Shown here in pieces: positions 50,697 to 59,709 of a stretch of DNA of 64,000 nt. This stretch comes from Calditrichota bacterium (lineage in GTDB: Bacteria; CLD3). The position numbers and the translations under genes were made by a program. The notes below the pieces were generated by a model. The model worked only from the letters and a program-made list of their open reading frames with translations. It was not told where the DNA came from and did not search any database. Location: NCBI GenBank assembly GCA_008501735.1, contig QQUF01000053.1, positions 62,001 to 126,000 on the forward strand, given 5' to 3'. Every line of letters begins with the position of its first letter. The first letter of the stretch is position 1.

Positions 50697-51566
50697 TTAA
50701 TTGGTTTTTTGATTCCAAAGTTTTGGTCTTTCTGTTTCAAAAAAATTATTTTCTTTTCCCAAAAATTCTGCTGTAGTACAAATTTTATTTCCATTTCTAC
50801 GAGCTGTCTCCTTTGGCACTTTTAGGTAATCTTGGAAATCACCTCCTCTCAAAAGGTGGTGGTCAACAATCACTTGCGGCAATTTCTCAGCGAGTAACGA
50901 AAGGTTCTGTACAGCTTGAGTAATAAACTTTCGGCTTACTTGTCCGAGGTAAGCTGGAGGTCCACCAATCCAAAGTAAATCAGGTTTTTCTGCAATGAGC
51001 ATTTCAACAGAAGGTTTGTAAATTGCCTGGCAGTCTGAAGCGTGAATGAATTTGAAACCATCTTCTTCGCAAATTGCACACAAAATCCAACCTTGACGAG
51101 TGTTCTCTTCTCCGTGAAAAATCGGCTTTGAAAATCTAACTTTGCCAAATTCTTTTCCATCAACTTTGTGGATTGCCTTTCCTAATTTCCTAAAAACCTC
51201 TTCTGCACGTAGCTTTTGGTAGTAATTTATTTTCACATCTGGAGATTTTGCCCAAACTGTTTTGTCTTTCATAATTTCGTAATAGTCAAGAGTATCGTTG
51301 AATTCCAACGGATTAAATTCAAACCTTGGAATGTGATCAAAGTGGTAATGGCTAAAAGAAATTACATCTGATTTTAGAATTTCTTCATCAAAGGTTTTAC
51401 GAGTTTCTTGAGCTTTTGCAATTTCAAGATTGTGGGGTGGTAAGTCAAATCTTTTTGGTGTTACGGAAAATGAAGGGTCAATAAAAAGTTGAAAATCACT
51501 GAACTTTACAACACAAGCTGTTGAACGTAAACCAAGTGATTCTGTCATTAAAAATTTAATTTCCAA
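50697..51566 (-). CDS. Metallo-beta-lactamase-fold hydrolase, UPF0282-like
   Basis: A 289-residue soluble metallohydrolase. The metal motif SHYHFDH (His73, His75, Asp77, His78) and later ligands (His in FIHASDCQ, HH in IVDHHLLRGGDF) are visible. The N-terminal pattern 'ESLGLRSTACVVKFSDFQLFIDPSFSVTPKRFDLPPH' resembles UPF0282, a family I know mainly from archaea such as Pyrococcus and Methanocaldococcus. The substrate is unknown. It is a single minus-strand gene between the regulator and a divergent protease. Codon use looks native. Transfer from archaea is possible but untested. Confidence 0.8.
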   Translation of the reverse strand: MEIKFLMTESLGLRSTACVVKFSDFQLFIDPSFSVTPKRFDLPPHNLEIAKAQETRKTFDEEILKSDVISFSHYHFDHIPRFEFNPLEFNDTLDYYEIMKDKTVWAKSPDVKINYYQKLRAEEVFRKLGKAIHKVDGKEFGKVRFSKPIFHGEENTRQGWILCAICEEDGFKFIHASDCQAIYKPSVEMLIAEKPDLLWIGGPPAYLGQVSRKFITQAVQNLSLLAEKLPQVIVDHHLLRGGDFQDYLKVPKETARRNGNKICTTAEFLGKENNFFETERPKLWNQKTN

Positions 51567-51753
51567 TTTGAATTAGCTTTCTGTTAAATAATTAAATTCA
51601 TTAAAACAAAAACTTATGTTGATAATTTTTGTTGTCTTTAATATTTTAAAATTAAATCAAACTTGTTCTAAATCATAAATGTATAAATTTATTGATGTAA
51701 GTTTAAGATTCTACCCCACAAAAAATAAATAAAATTCTTCGGAGACATCTCAG

Positions 51754-54741
51754 ATGAACAAAAAGTTAATCTCACTTTCTATGACATTGTTGCTTTCCTC
51801 ACTCAGTTTTTCCCAATCTCAAGTCGGAAGTTTTGACTTAGAGCCTTGCGGAAGTGTACTTACTGAAGAAGATGCAAATTGGATTCGTCAAAATGACCCT
51901 TTTTATGGAAAGGACATTTCGTCAATCCTTAAAAATAAGTATGGGAATTATGCAAATACAACTTTTACAGTTCCAGTTACAATTCATATTGTAAGAACTA
52001 GTGCAGGAACTGACGGACTTCCAGGAGCTCAGTTGACTCAAGGTATGACAGATTTGAATAGCTATTTCTCATCAGTTGGAATTCAGTTTACACAGCAAGG
52101 AGCAACAAATTACATTGACAGCGATGCTTTTTATTCAATCTCAAGTGATTCTGAAAGAAACACTTTGAGAAATACTTACAATGTTTCGAATACCATTAAT
52201 CTTTATTTTGTTGACTATGTACAAAATTCTTGTGGAATTTCATCTTTCTCATTTTCTACTGTTCAGGGAATCGTAATTGATAACGATTGTATGGGACTTG
52301 CGATTAATCCAAGTACTTTTCCTCACGAGGTCGGTCATTATTTTGATTTGTTTCACACACACGAAACCGGCATTGCGAGTGAATTAGTTGATGGCTCAAA
52401 TTGTAGTATTGCAGGAGACTTAGTTTGTGATACTCCAGCAGACCCGAATGTCTCAGGTGATGTTTCAGCATTTCCAACTTGTGGTTACACTGGAAGTGGA
52501 ACAGATGGAAATGGAGATACTTATGTTCCAAGTACTTCTAATACTATGTCTTATTCATTAAAGGAATGTAGAACTACTTTTACAACTCAGCAAAGAGATA
52601 GAATGTTAGCGAACTTACTTTTTGTAAGGAATACAGAATTACTGGCTTCACCAACAATTGCCTTAGACAAAACTACTTCTACAAAAACTTTGTCGGCAGG
52701 TTCAACAGCAAGTGAAAAGGTTAATGTTTCAAACACAACGGCAAACACAAGTCTCAACTGGAGTGTTAGTATGAGTTCTGTTTCTGGTCCTTCTGCTGTC
52801 AGTAACAAAGAAGTTTCTGAGCTTAACGCTTCTGGTGGTCCAGATAATTTTGGCTACACTTACAAAGATTCGAGTGAGCCAGATGGACCAACTTACACTT
52901 GGAACGATATTTCAGGAACAGGAACAGCAATCGGGAACAGTTGGACGGGATTTGGAAAAGATGAAGCTGTTTTTACTTTGCCAATCGGATTTGATTTCCC
53001 TTTTTATGGCGGTTACTACGATACGGTTTTTGTAAATACAAATGGCTTCCTCAGCTTTAACTTTCACACTGAATTACCTTATACCTATTTAAATGGCTCG
53101 ATTCCAAGCAATGATGAAATTAATAATATTATCGCTCCATTTTGGGACGATATGAATGGAGGCACTACAGGAGAAGTTTATTACTTAAAAACTGCAAGTA
53201 CATTGACAATTCAGTACAATCTATGGGCAAGGTCAGGTACGACTTCTTATAAAACATTTCAAGTCGTTTTGTCTTCAAATGGAAAAATTAACTTTTACTA
53301 CAATTCTATGATTGGGACAAGTTCAAGTTGTACAATTGGCATAGAAAATGGTGCTGGAAATGATGGTTTGGAACTTGTTGAAAATGGAGGTTATGTTTTT
53401 AGTCCTTTAGCAGTTGAATTTACTTATCCACTTTCTTGGCTCTCAGTTTCTTCGGGAAATGGAAAAATCGAAAGTACAAGCAATGAAGATGTTAACATTA
53501 ATTTTGATGCAACAGGTCTTGCAAATGGAACTTATTCTGCAAACGTGAATTTTGGAAGTAATGATACTACTAACCCAACAAAGACAGTTGCAGTTTCTCT
53601 TGTTGTTGCTGACCCTCCTCCAACAGTTGATGATTCGGATACAGAAGCAGTTACAGGAGATGGAACAGTTGATTTTGTCGGTGGAACTTCGGGTGGGGTA
53701 ATTGCGGCTTTGCAAAATGACGGAGCAGGAAATCTCGGAAATGTTACAATCTCAGTTGATGATGGAAATTCCACGACTTACGGTGGTGTGAATGTGATTG
53801 ACAGAAGATTTACAATTACTTCTGATAATCCTGTTACTCCAGGTGGAGCGGTTTTGGTAAAATTTCACGTTACACAAGCAGAACTTGATGCTGCAGGAGT
53901 TACTTTTGCTGACGCGGTTCCTTTCGATTGTGCTTTTACACCTTGTCAAGGAGGTTATCCAACAAAAGCTGCTGCGGTTGCTGTAACTCCTCCTGATAAT
54001 TCAGGAATCGGAAAAGATGTTGATGATTCCGACAACTCAAATCCAAATGATGTTGTAATTGCTGCTTGGTTTACTTCTTTCTCACCTTTTGTTATCGGAG
54101 ACCAAGACGACATTCCGCTTCCGATTGAACTTGCAAGTTTCGAAGGTGTTCAAAAAGGAAAAAATGTTCAGTTAAATTGGGCAACTCACTCGGAGCTCAA
54201 CAACAGAGGCTTTAGAATTTACAGAAGTGAAAATCCAACCGAAGAATTTTACAAAATTGCTGATTTTGAAGGACATTCCGAATTGCTCGGAAGTGGAAAT
54301 TCAAGTAATTTACTCAGCTATGAATTTTTAGACAGAAAAGTTGAATACGGAAACAAATATTTTTATCAATTGGCAGATGTTGATTTATCTAACTTTGAAA
54401 CACTCCAAGAGGAAATAGTTGAGGTTTCTGTTGAAGCCCCTGAAGAAGAAATTATCGAAAAGTTCGAGTACGAACTCGCACAGAATTTCCCGAACCCTTT
54501 TAACCCTGAAACTTCGATTGCTTACTCTTTGGAAAAAGAAAGTTTCGTAAGCCTTGAAGTTTACAACCTTTTGGGACAAAAAGTAAAGTCGCTTGTTTCA
54601 GTTAAGCAAAAAGCGGGAAAACATTCGGCAGTTTGGGACGGAACAGACGAAAATGGCAAAGTTGTCAGCTCAGGAATTTACTACTACAAAATCCAAGCAG
54701 GAAACTTCACAGAAAATCGGAAAATGGTTTTCTTAAAATAA
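51754..54741 (+). CDS. Secreted M43-like zinc metalloprotease with T9SS domain
   Basis: A 995-residue exported protein with a signal peptide (about 1-20, ending SFSQS). The catalytic domain (about 60-300) has HEVGHYFDLFH: zinc ligands His191, His195 and His201, catalytic Glu192. The usual Gly of HExxHxxGxxH is Asp. The Met-turn NTMSYS is near 264. This matches pappalysin/cytophagalysin (M43). A nidogen-like beta domain (about 360-560), beta-sandwich linkers and the region LPIELASFEGVQ....LNWATHSELNNRGFRIYRS follow, the last shared with the FG-GAP protein at 6306. The T9SS domain ends the protein (AQNFPNPFNPETSI ... RKMVFLK). The ribosome site CGGAG is 12 bp before the ATG. It probably digests extracellular protein. 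Confidence 0.9.
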   Translation: MNKKLISLSMTLLLSSLSFSQSQVGSFDLEPCGSVLTEEDANWIRQNDPFYGKDISSILKNKYGNYANTTFTVPVTIHIVRTSAGTDGLPGAQLTQGMTDLNSYFSSVGIQFTQQGATNYIDSDAFYSISSDSERNTLRNTYNVSNTINLYFVDYVQNSCGISSFSFSTVQGIVIDNDCMGLAINPSTFPHEVGHYFDLFHTHETGIASELVDGSNCSIAGDLVCDTPADPNVSGDVSAFPTCGYTGSGTDGNGDTYVPSTSNTMSYSLKECRTTFTTQQRDRMLANLLFVRNTELLASPTIALDKTTSTKTLSAGSTASEKVNVSNTTANTSLNWSVSMSSVSGPSAVSNKEVSELNASGGPDNFGYTYKDSSEPDGPTYTWNDISGTGTAIGNSWTGFGKDEAVFTLPIGFDFPFYGGYYDTVFVNTNGFLSFNFHTELPYTYLNGSIPSNDEINNIIAPFWDDMNGGTTGEVYYLKTASTLTIQYNLWARSGTTSYKTFQVVLSSNGKINFYYNSMIGTSSSCTIGIENGAGNDGLELVENGGYVFSPLAVEFTYPLSWLSVSSGNGKIESTSNEDVNINFDATGLANGTYSANVNFGSNDTTNPTKTVAVSLVVADPPPTVDDSDTEAVTGDGTVDFVGGTSGGVIAALQNDGAGNLGNVTISVDDGNSTTYGGVNVIDRRFTITSDNPVTPGGAVLVKFHVTQAELDAAGVTFADAVPFDCAFTPCQGGYPTKAAAVAVTPPDNSGIGKDVDDSDNSNPNDVVIAAWFTSFSPFVIGDQDDIPLPIELASFEGVQKGKNVQLNWATHSELNNRGFRIYRSENPTEEFYKIADFEGHSELLGSGNSSNLLSYEFLDRKVEYGNKYFYQLADVDLSNFETLQEEIVEVSVEAPEEEIIEKFEYELAQNFPNPFNPETSIAYSLEKESFVSLEVYNLLGQKVKSLVSVKQKAGKHSAVWDGTDENGKVVSSGIYYYKIQAGNFTENRKMVFLK

Positions 54742-54749
54742 ATTCTACT

Positions 54750-54784
54750 AAGACCTGAAAGGTTTCAAAACCTTTCAGGTCTTT
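54750..54784 (+). terminator. Palindromic terminator, GAAAGGTTT family
   Basis: AAGACCTGAAAGGTT and AACCTTTCAGGTCTT form a perfect 15-bp stem with a TCAA-type loop, then T-rich sequence. The core GAAAGGTTT/AAACCTTTC recurs at 55592-55627. Confidence 0.85.
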
Positions 54785-54800
54785 CTTTTTAGAGGAAGAA

Positions 54801-55256
54801 ATGAAACACTTTATTGTTGAGTTAAACCAAGTAATCGGAACTTTAAAATATTTTGTGAGTGAGTATAAAAAATTAGATTCCAAAACACCCGAATTTTTAA
54901 ATTGTCCTTCTTGGATTGCAGGTCATTCAGCTTTTGGAATTTACGATATGATTCTTCGACCCTTGGGAAGTGATTTTGAATTTCCTGAAAATTACCACAC
55001 ATTTTTCAAAACGGGTTCAACTCGCATTCCTGAAAGTGAATATCCAAAAATTGAAGAAATTTTAGAAACTTTAGACAAAGTTGTAAATGAAGCAAAAAAG
55101 TTAATCGGAAATCTTTCAGGAGGAGAAATTGGGCTACCGAAAGACTTAAGAGAAGAAGGATTTTTTTCAATTGAAAATCTAATCACTCATACAATCCAAG
55201 ACATTGCTTACCACAATGGTCAGCTTTCTTACTTGGTTAGGTTTTTAAACAAATAA
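54801..55256 (+). CDS. DinB-like protein
   Basis: A 151-residue four-helix-bundle protein with NCPSWIAGHSAFGIYDMI near residue 45 and the C-terminal HTIQDIAYHNGQLSYLVRFL. These are the positions of the three metal-binding histidines in DinB/YfiT proteins (His50, plus His near 130 and His138). Such proteins are thiol-dependent transferases or of unknown function in bacteria. The gene lies between two palindromic terminators together with the ABM protein gene (18 bp gap), which forms a small operon. Confidence 0.75.
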   Translation: MKHFIVELNQVIGTLKYFVSEYKKLDSKTPEFLNCPSWIAGHSAFGIYDMILRPLGSDFEFPENYHTFFKTGSTRIPESEYPKIEEILETLDKVVNEAKKLIGNLSGGEIGLPKDLREEGFFSIENLITHTIQDIAYHNGQLSYLVRFLNK

Positions 55257-55274
55257 TTTTACAAAGGAAAAAAT

Positions 55275-55589
55275 ATGTTTGCGGTAATTTTAGAATTTGA
55301 TATTCTTGAAGGAAAAGAGGAAGAGTTTAGAGAGGCTTGGAGCGAAGTAACAAAATTTATTTACCAAAATTTTGGTAGTTTAGGTTCTCGTTTGCACAAA
55401 GCAAAAACAGGGAAATTCATTGCATACGCTCAGTGGCCCGACAAAGAGACTTACTTCTCAGAACACAAATGGACAGAAGAAGGAATTAAGTGTGGAAAAA
55501 GAATGCGAGCGACTTACAGGTCAGAAACCAAAGTTTTGCAAATGCTTGAAATGGACATTGATTTGACAAAAGATAAAGTTTATAAATAA
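55275..55589 (+). CDS. Antibiotic biosynthesis monooxygenase (ABM)-fold protein
   Basis: A 104-residue ferredoxin-like single-domain protein. The pattern 'FAVILEFDILEGKEEEFREAW', followed by 'GSLGSRLHKAKTGKFIAYAQWPDKETYFS', is that of the ABM/YgiN family of small dimeric oxygenases. The true activity cannot be read. It is translated from an ATG after AAAGGAAA and follows the DinB-like gene. Confidence 0.8.
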   Translation: MFAVILEFDILEGKEEEFREAWSEVTKFIYQNFGSLGSRLHKAKTGKFIAYAQWPDKETYFSEHKWTEEGIKCGKRMRATYRSETKVLQMLEMDIDLTKDKVYK

Positions 55590-55591
55590 AG

Positions 55592-55627
55592 AACACTTGA
55601 AAGGTTTTAGAAAACCTTTCAAGTGTT
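55592..55627. terminator. Palindromic bidirectional terminator, GAAAGGTTT family
   Basis: AACACTTGAAAGGTTTT and AAAACCTTTCAAGTGTT form a 17-bp perfect stem with only 2 bases between. It lies between the ABM gene and the convergent T9SS gene, and its core matches the hairpin at 54750. Confidence 0.8.
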
Positions 55628-55631
55628 AAAC

Positions 55632-57443
55632 CTATTTAACCAAAGTCATTTTTCTTGTTTCTGATTTTCCACTTTCAGTTAAAAGTTGGTAAAAATAAGT
55701 GCCTGAACTTACGTTAAAACCTTTGGCATTTTTGCCATTCCAAACAACAGAACCTTCCGAATTTTTCAAATTAAATTCTTTGATTCTATCGCCAAGAACA
55801 TTAAAAATTACCAATTTTCCTGAATTGTCCACAGATAATTTATAATCAATTTTTGTGCTCGGGTTAAAAGGATTCGGGAAATTTTGCTTTAATGAAAAAA
55901 CATTTGGTAAAGTTACTGCTTGCTCTTGAACGGAAGTAACAAAGCCTGCGTTTTCAGTTGCCAAGTAAAAATCGTTCACAGCAACGTTTGTATAAATTTC
56001 CGTTCCGCCGATTGACCATTCGATTTTTATTGAATCAATAATTGTTGCATCTCCAAGTCCGAAATGACAACGCAAACTGTTTTGGCTCAAGTAACCAGTA
56101 CAACCCGAAATTTCTCGCATTTGCCAAACAGGTGTTCCGTTGATTGTCGCTTTAATTCTAACTTTTGTTCCGATTGCCGAAACATTGGAATTTGTTCCGA
56201 TACATTCGATGTTTACCCAATTGTTATTCGTTCCGTTGTTGATGAAAATTTTGTCATTTTTGCCGTTGAAGTTTGCAAGGTAAACGTCTAAATCTCCGTC
56301 ATTTTCAACGTCGCCGAAAATTACTCCAGCCCAACAACCTGTTACAAGTAAATCGTCTTCTGAATCTCCGGGAAGAATTTTGGTAAAACCTAAAGTTCCG
56401 TTGTTTTCATACAAAAAAACAACGTCAGTTCCAGGACCTCCGTTTGCGACAATTAAATCCAAATCTCCGTCGTTGTCGTAATCGCCCCAAGCACTTCCTT
56501 CTCCTGTTCCGCCATTTGAAACAACAGGACTAATCAAAATTTTCGTGAAAGTTCCGTTTCCGTTGTTTCGGTAAAGATTGTCGTTTTGGTTAAAATTACA
56601 GACGAACAAATCCATATCTCCATCATTGTCGTAATCGCCCCAACTACAACCGATTGAACCAAAAACATCAGTTGCAATCGCTCCGTTAGTAACTTTTGTA
56701 AAACTGCCGTCGTTGTTGTTTTGGTAAAGAAAATTTGAAGTGTTGGAATTTGCAACGAAAAGGTCAAGGTCATTGTCGTTGTCGTAATCGCTCCAACCCG
56801 GAGTAAAACCTGTTCCTGCATTACTGACAAGTTCACCTGCGGGAGCAGAAGCTAAGATTTTTGTAAAAGTTCCGTTACCGTTGTTTGTGTAAAAACAATC
56901 AACTCCGGGACCAGAACCTGCGGGATTTAAGTTCTGAATTACAAACAAATCCAAATCTCCGTCTTTGTCGTAATCCGCCCAACTACAACCTTGCGAAAAT
57001 CCGACTGAACTTGAAATATCGTTATCGTAATATTTTGTGAAGTAGCCGTTTCCATTGTTCTTGTAGAGGAAGTCAACTCTTGAACTGTCAAAACCTCCGT
57101 TTGCAACGAAAAGGTCAATCCAACCATCATTGTCAAAATCTCCCCAAGTTCCGTTTTCCGTCATAACAATGTCGGTAACGATTATTCCTGTGTCAATTTT
57201 GGTGAAGTTTCCGAGACCGTCATTTTCGTAGAGAAAATTGACAGCACTTTTTCGCGGATTGTTTCCTGCAAAAAGGTCAAGGTCTCCGTCTTTGTCGTAA
57301 TCAATGAAATTTCCGCCTTCTGTCCAACCGACATCAGTTGAAATGTCAACTCCAAAAACGTCGGTAAAAGTCTGTGCTTTCAGCGTCAGTGAAAAGGTTA
57401 AAAGTGTAAGGGAAGCGAATGAGATTTTGTAAAGGTTCTTCAT
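55632..57443 (-). CDS. Secreted FG-GAP/VCBS-ASPIC protein with T9SS domain
   Basis: Start taken at ATG 57443, giving signal peptide MKNLYKISFASLTLLTFSLTLKAQ; the frame extends 45 bases further. The product has 603 residues. About seven FG-GAP/VCBS repeats (25-400) carry the DYDNDGDLDLFVAN-type calcium loop. An ASPIC/UnbV-like domain follows (about 400-500, IGTKVRIKATINGTPVWQMREISGCTGYLSQN, HFGLGDATIIDSIKIEW). The T9SS sorting domain ends the protein (QNFPNPFNPSTKI ... RKMTLVK). FG-GAP plus ASPIC is common in surface proteins of FCB bacteria and planctomycetes; ligand unknown. The ATG follows an AAAGGCAAAAGC stretch. Confidence 0.9.
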   Translation of the reverse strand: MKNLYKISFASLTLLTFSLTLKAQTFTDVFGVDISTDVGWTEGGNFIDYDKDGDLDLFAGNNPRKSAVNFLYENDGLGNFTKIDTGIIVTDIVMTENGTWGDFDNDGWIDLFVANGGFDSSRVDFLYKNNGNGYFTKYYDNDISSSVGFSQGCSWADYDKDGDLDLFVIQNLNPAGSGPGVDCFYTNNGNGTFTKILASAPAGELVSNAGTGFTPGWSDYDNDNDLDLFVANSNTSNFLYQNNNDGSFTKVTNGAIATDVFGSIGCSWGDYDNDGDMDLFVCNFNQNDNLYRNNGNGTFTKILISPVVSNGGTGEGSAWGDYDNDGDLDLIVANGGPGTDVVFLYENNGTLGFTKILPGDSEDDLLVTGCWAGVIFGDVENDGDLDVYLANFNGKNDKIFINNGTNNNWVNIECIGTNSNVSAIGTKVRIKATINGTPVWQMREISGCTGYLSQNSLRCHFGLGDATIIDSIKIEWSIGGTEIYTNVAVNDFYLATENAGFVTSVQEQAVTLPNVFSLKQNFPNPFNPSTKIDYKLSVDNSGKLVIFNVLGDRIKEFNLKNSEGSVVWNGKNAKGFNVSSGTYFYQLLTESGKSETRKMTLVK

Positions 57444-57602
57444 TGCTTTTGCCTTTCGGTTAAGGTTAAGATTTCTCGCTTTTAGCAAACCGAAAGGAAT
57501 TTCACCTCAAGGCTTAGCTAAAATTGTGTTAAGGTTAAAAAAGGTTTTTAGCAAAAATTTTGTTTTAAAATCAATTTGCAACCGAAAAAGCAAATTGATT
57601 TT

Positions 57603-59693
57603 CTAATCGAATCCCGGAGCAGTTGTGTCAGGTTCTGTTAGAAATGGTTGGTAATTCACAATTCCCAAGTTTGAGTCATCAAAGAAGTCGAAAATTTTAT
57701 CTTGAATTTCAGATTCGTCAGTTGTTCCCCACCAATTGTTTGAAAGGTCAATGTCAATGGAAGAGCTATTGTAGATTTCAAACTCGTTTGAGGGGTTTGA
57801 AAAATTATTGTTATTAAACTCAGTTATGACATTTTGTTCTGAGTTAATTTGAAAGCCTTGAAATGATGAATTTGTGCAAATATTATCAATAATAGAGTTA
57901 TAAGAAATTTTTGCATTTATCAAATTATCATTTGTAGGATAAATGCTTAAATATCCCAAATAATAATTAGAAGTATTTCCTTTAATAAAATTATTTTTAA
58001 TGTTTAGTTGAGAAGGTAAGTGATGTTGAAAATTGATGTTAATAATGGAATTATTGCAATGATTATTGATGAAATCATTCTCATTAACTATTATTTCACT
58101 TTTAAGCGTGCGAATATCAGCTAATTCATTACTTATGTTATTTTGAAAAAGATTATTCTGAATTAATGTTTGACTATTACCCAAATTAGATGTGGCGTAT
58201 AAATCAAGTTTTAAAAGAAAGTTACCTTCGTTTGAATCAAAAACATTGTTTATTAAAAAAAAATTTTTAAATGCATAAAAACTACTTCCTCTTATAGCTA
58301 TATCATTTTTTTCAAATTTACAATTTAAGATTGAAATGTCATTTTCACCATTATCTAAGTCAAAATAAACTCCTATTTCTGATGAAAATTCGATTTTTAC
58401 AAAATTCAGAAAAAATGATTTGTTGGAATAAACCATTCCATTTTCATTTCCTCCGTAAGAAATATTGCAATGTTCTAAAATTGAACCACTAATGTAATTT
58501 CCGAGAGAATCTATCTCTGCTCCGACCGCTTCTTCTGTGAAATAAATATTTTGCCATTCGCCCGGATTTGGTCTTGGTGAGGTAAAAATTATTTTCTCAT
58601 TTTCCGTTCCGATTGCAATTAGTTCTCCGTTGATTTGCAAAGATTTATCTTTTCCCATAAAAATTTCTGTTCCGGATTCAATCGTCAAAGTCGCTCCCGA
58701 TTCCACACGAATGTTGTTGTTTACAAAATACGGACTGTTTGCTTTTGTCCAAGTTGTGTTGGTTGTGATGAAGTTGTTAATCTCTGTTGCTTGAATTATT
58801 GTGAAGTTCCAAGTTTCACTCCATTCTCCCCAAACTCCGTCAGAATTTTTAATTTTTACGTGCCAGTAAAAAGGTTTGCCTAAATCCAAAATGTTTGAAA
58901 TTGAAACTTCCGATTCTGTTAAAGTCGAATCAGCAAATAAAATATTTGAACTAAAATCTTGCTCTTCACTAATTTCCACGAAGTAAACAGAAGCAGAATC
59001 AACGTCTTCCCAATCAAAACTTGGAGTTTGTGTCAAAATCGTTTCATCATTAAGTGGGTCGGGAATTTCAGGAATCGGAAGTTTTGTTGTAAAACTCCAA
59101 GGAGTTGTCCACTCAGTCCAAGAGTCATTCAAAGTCTGAACTCGAACTCGCCAAAAATAAGTTTGGTTGTTCTCTAAAGGTGGAAGCTCAAATTCGTCAT
59201 TTTTTATTGTGTCAACGTCAACAACAATTCCACTCAAGAAATTCTCTGATTCGCTAACTTGAACCGCATAATTTTGAAAAACACTCAATCTGCTCCAATC
59301 CAAATTCGGAGAGGTCTCGGGAATTGTGTCTTGGTTAAAAGGTCTTGAATGGTAAAGGTTAAAGAAAGATTCGGGCAAAAGTTCGATGTTCAAATTTATG
59401 TTTGTAGAATCACTGTTACTTAGTTCTAATTCCTGTAAATCACTCACGAAACCGTCCTGTGAAAAAAGTAATTTCCAAGAACCTGAACTTAGCTCGACTT
59501 CATAAGTTCCGTCAAAATCCGAAACTGTAGAAATATCAGAATCTTCAACTTGAACTTTAGCTCCGATTAGCGGGTTTTTATTAGTTCCGTGAATGACACT
59601 TCCACTGATTTGAAAAGTCTTTTCCGAATTATCTGAACTACAACCAAAAAATAAAGTGGTTGCCAAAAGTAAAAACCCTAAAAACTTAGTCAT
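57603..59693 (-). CDS. Lipoprotein with CarboxypepD_reg, Fn3-like and beta-helix domains
   Basis: A 696-residue protein with a lipobox (LFFGC, Cys18). A carboxypeptidase-regulatory-like domain (about 28-105, ISGSVIHGTNKNPLIGAKVQVED) is followed by two Fn3-like domains (about 110-300, each ending WT..WSFT or WSETWNFT). A right-handed parallel beta-helix (about 320-680) is shown by NNN and 'ENDFINNH'-type turns and the NNWWGTTD motif of pectate-lyase-like copper-binding/NosD-type helices. Likely anchored to the outer membrane and binding polysaccharide, but no catalytic set could be named. It is a single gene upstream of the FG-GAP/ASPIC gene on the same strand. Confidence 0.75.
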   Translation of the reverse strand: MTKFLGFLLLATTLFFGCSSDNSEKTFQISGSVIHGTNKNPLIGAKVQVEDSDISTVSDFDGTYEVELSSGSWKLLFSQDGFVSDLQELELSNSDSTNINLNIELLPESFFNLYHSRPFNQDTIPETSPNLDWSRLSVFQNYAVQVSESENFLSGIVVDVDTIKNDEFELPPLENNQTYFWRVRVQTLNDSWTEWTTPWSFTTKLPIPEIPDPLNDETILTQTPSFDWEDVDSASVYFVEISEEQDFSSNILFADSTLTESEVSISNILDLGKPFYWHVKIKNSDGVWGEWSETWNFTIIQATEINNFITTNTTWTKANSPYFVNNNIRVESGATLTIESGTEIFMGKDKSLQINGELIAIGTENEKIIFTSPRPNPGEWQNIYFTEEAVGAEIDSLGNYISGSILEHCNISYGGNENGMVYSNKSFFLNFVKIEFSSEIGVYFDLDNGENDISILNCKFEKNDIAIRGSSFYAFKNFFLINNVFDSNEGNFLLKLDLYATSNLGNSQTLIQNNLFQNNISNELADIRTLKSEIIVNENDFINNHCNNSIININFQHHLPSQLNIKNNFIKGNTSNYYLGYLSIYPTNDNLINAKISYNSIIDNICTNSSFQGFQINSEQNVITEFNNNNFSNPSNEFEIYNSSSIDIDLSNNWWGTTDESEIQDKIFDFFDDSNLGIVNYQPFLTEPDTTAPGFD

Positions 59694-59709
59694 TGTCTTA
59701 AACCCCTAA

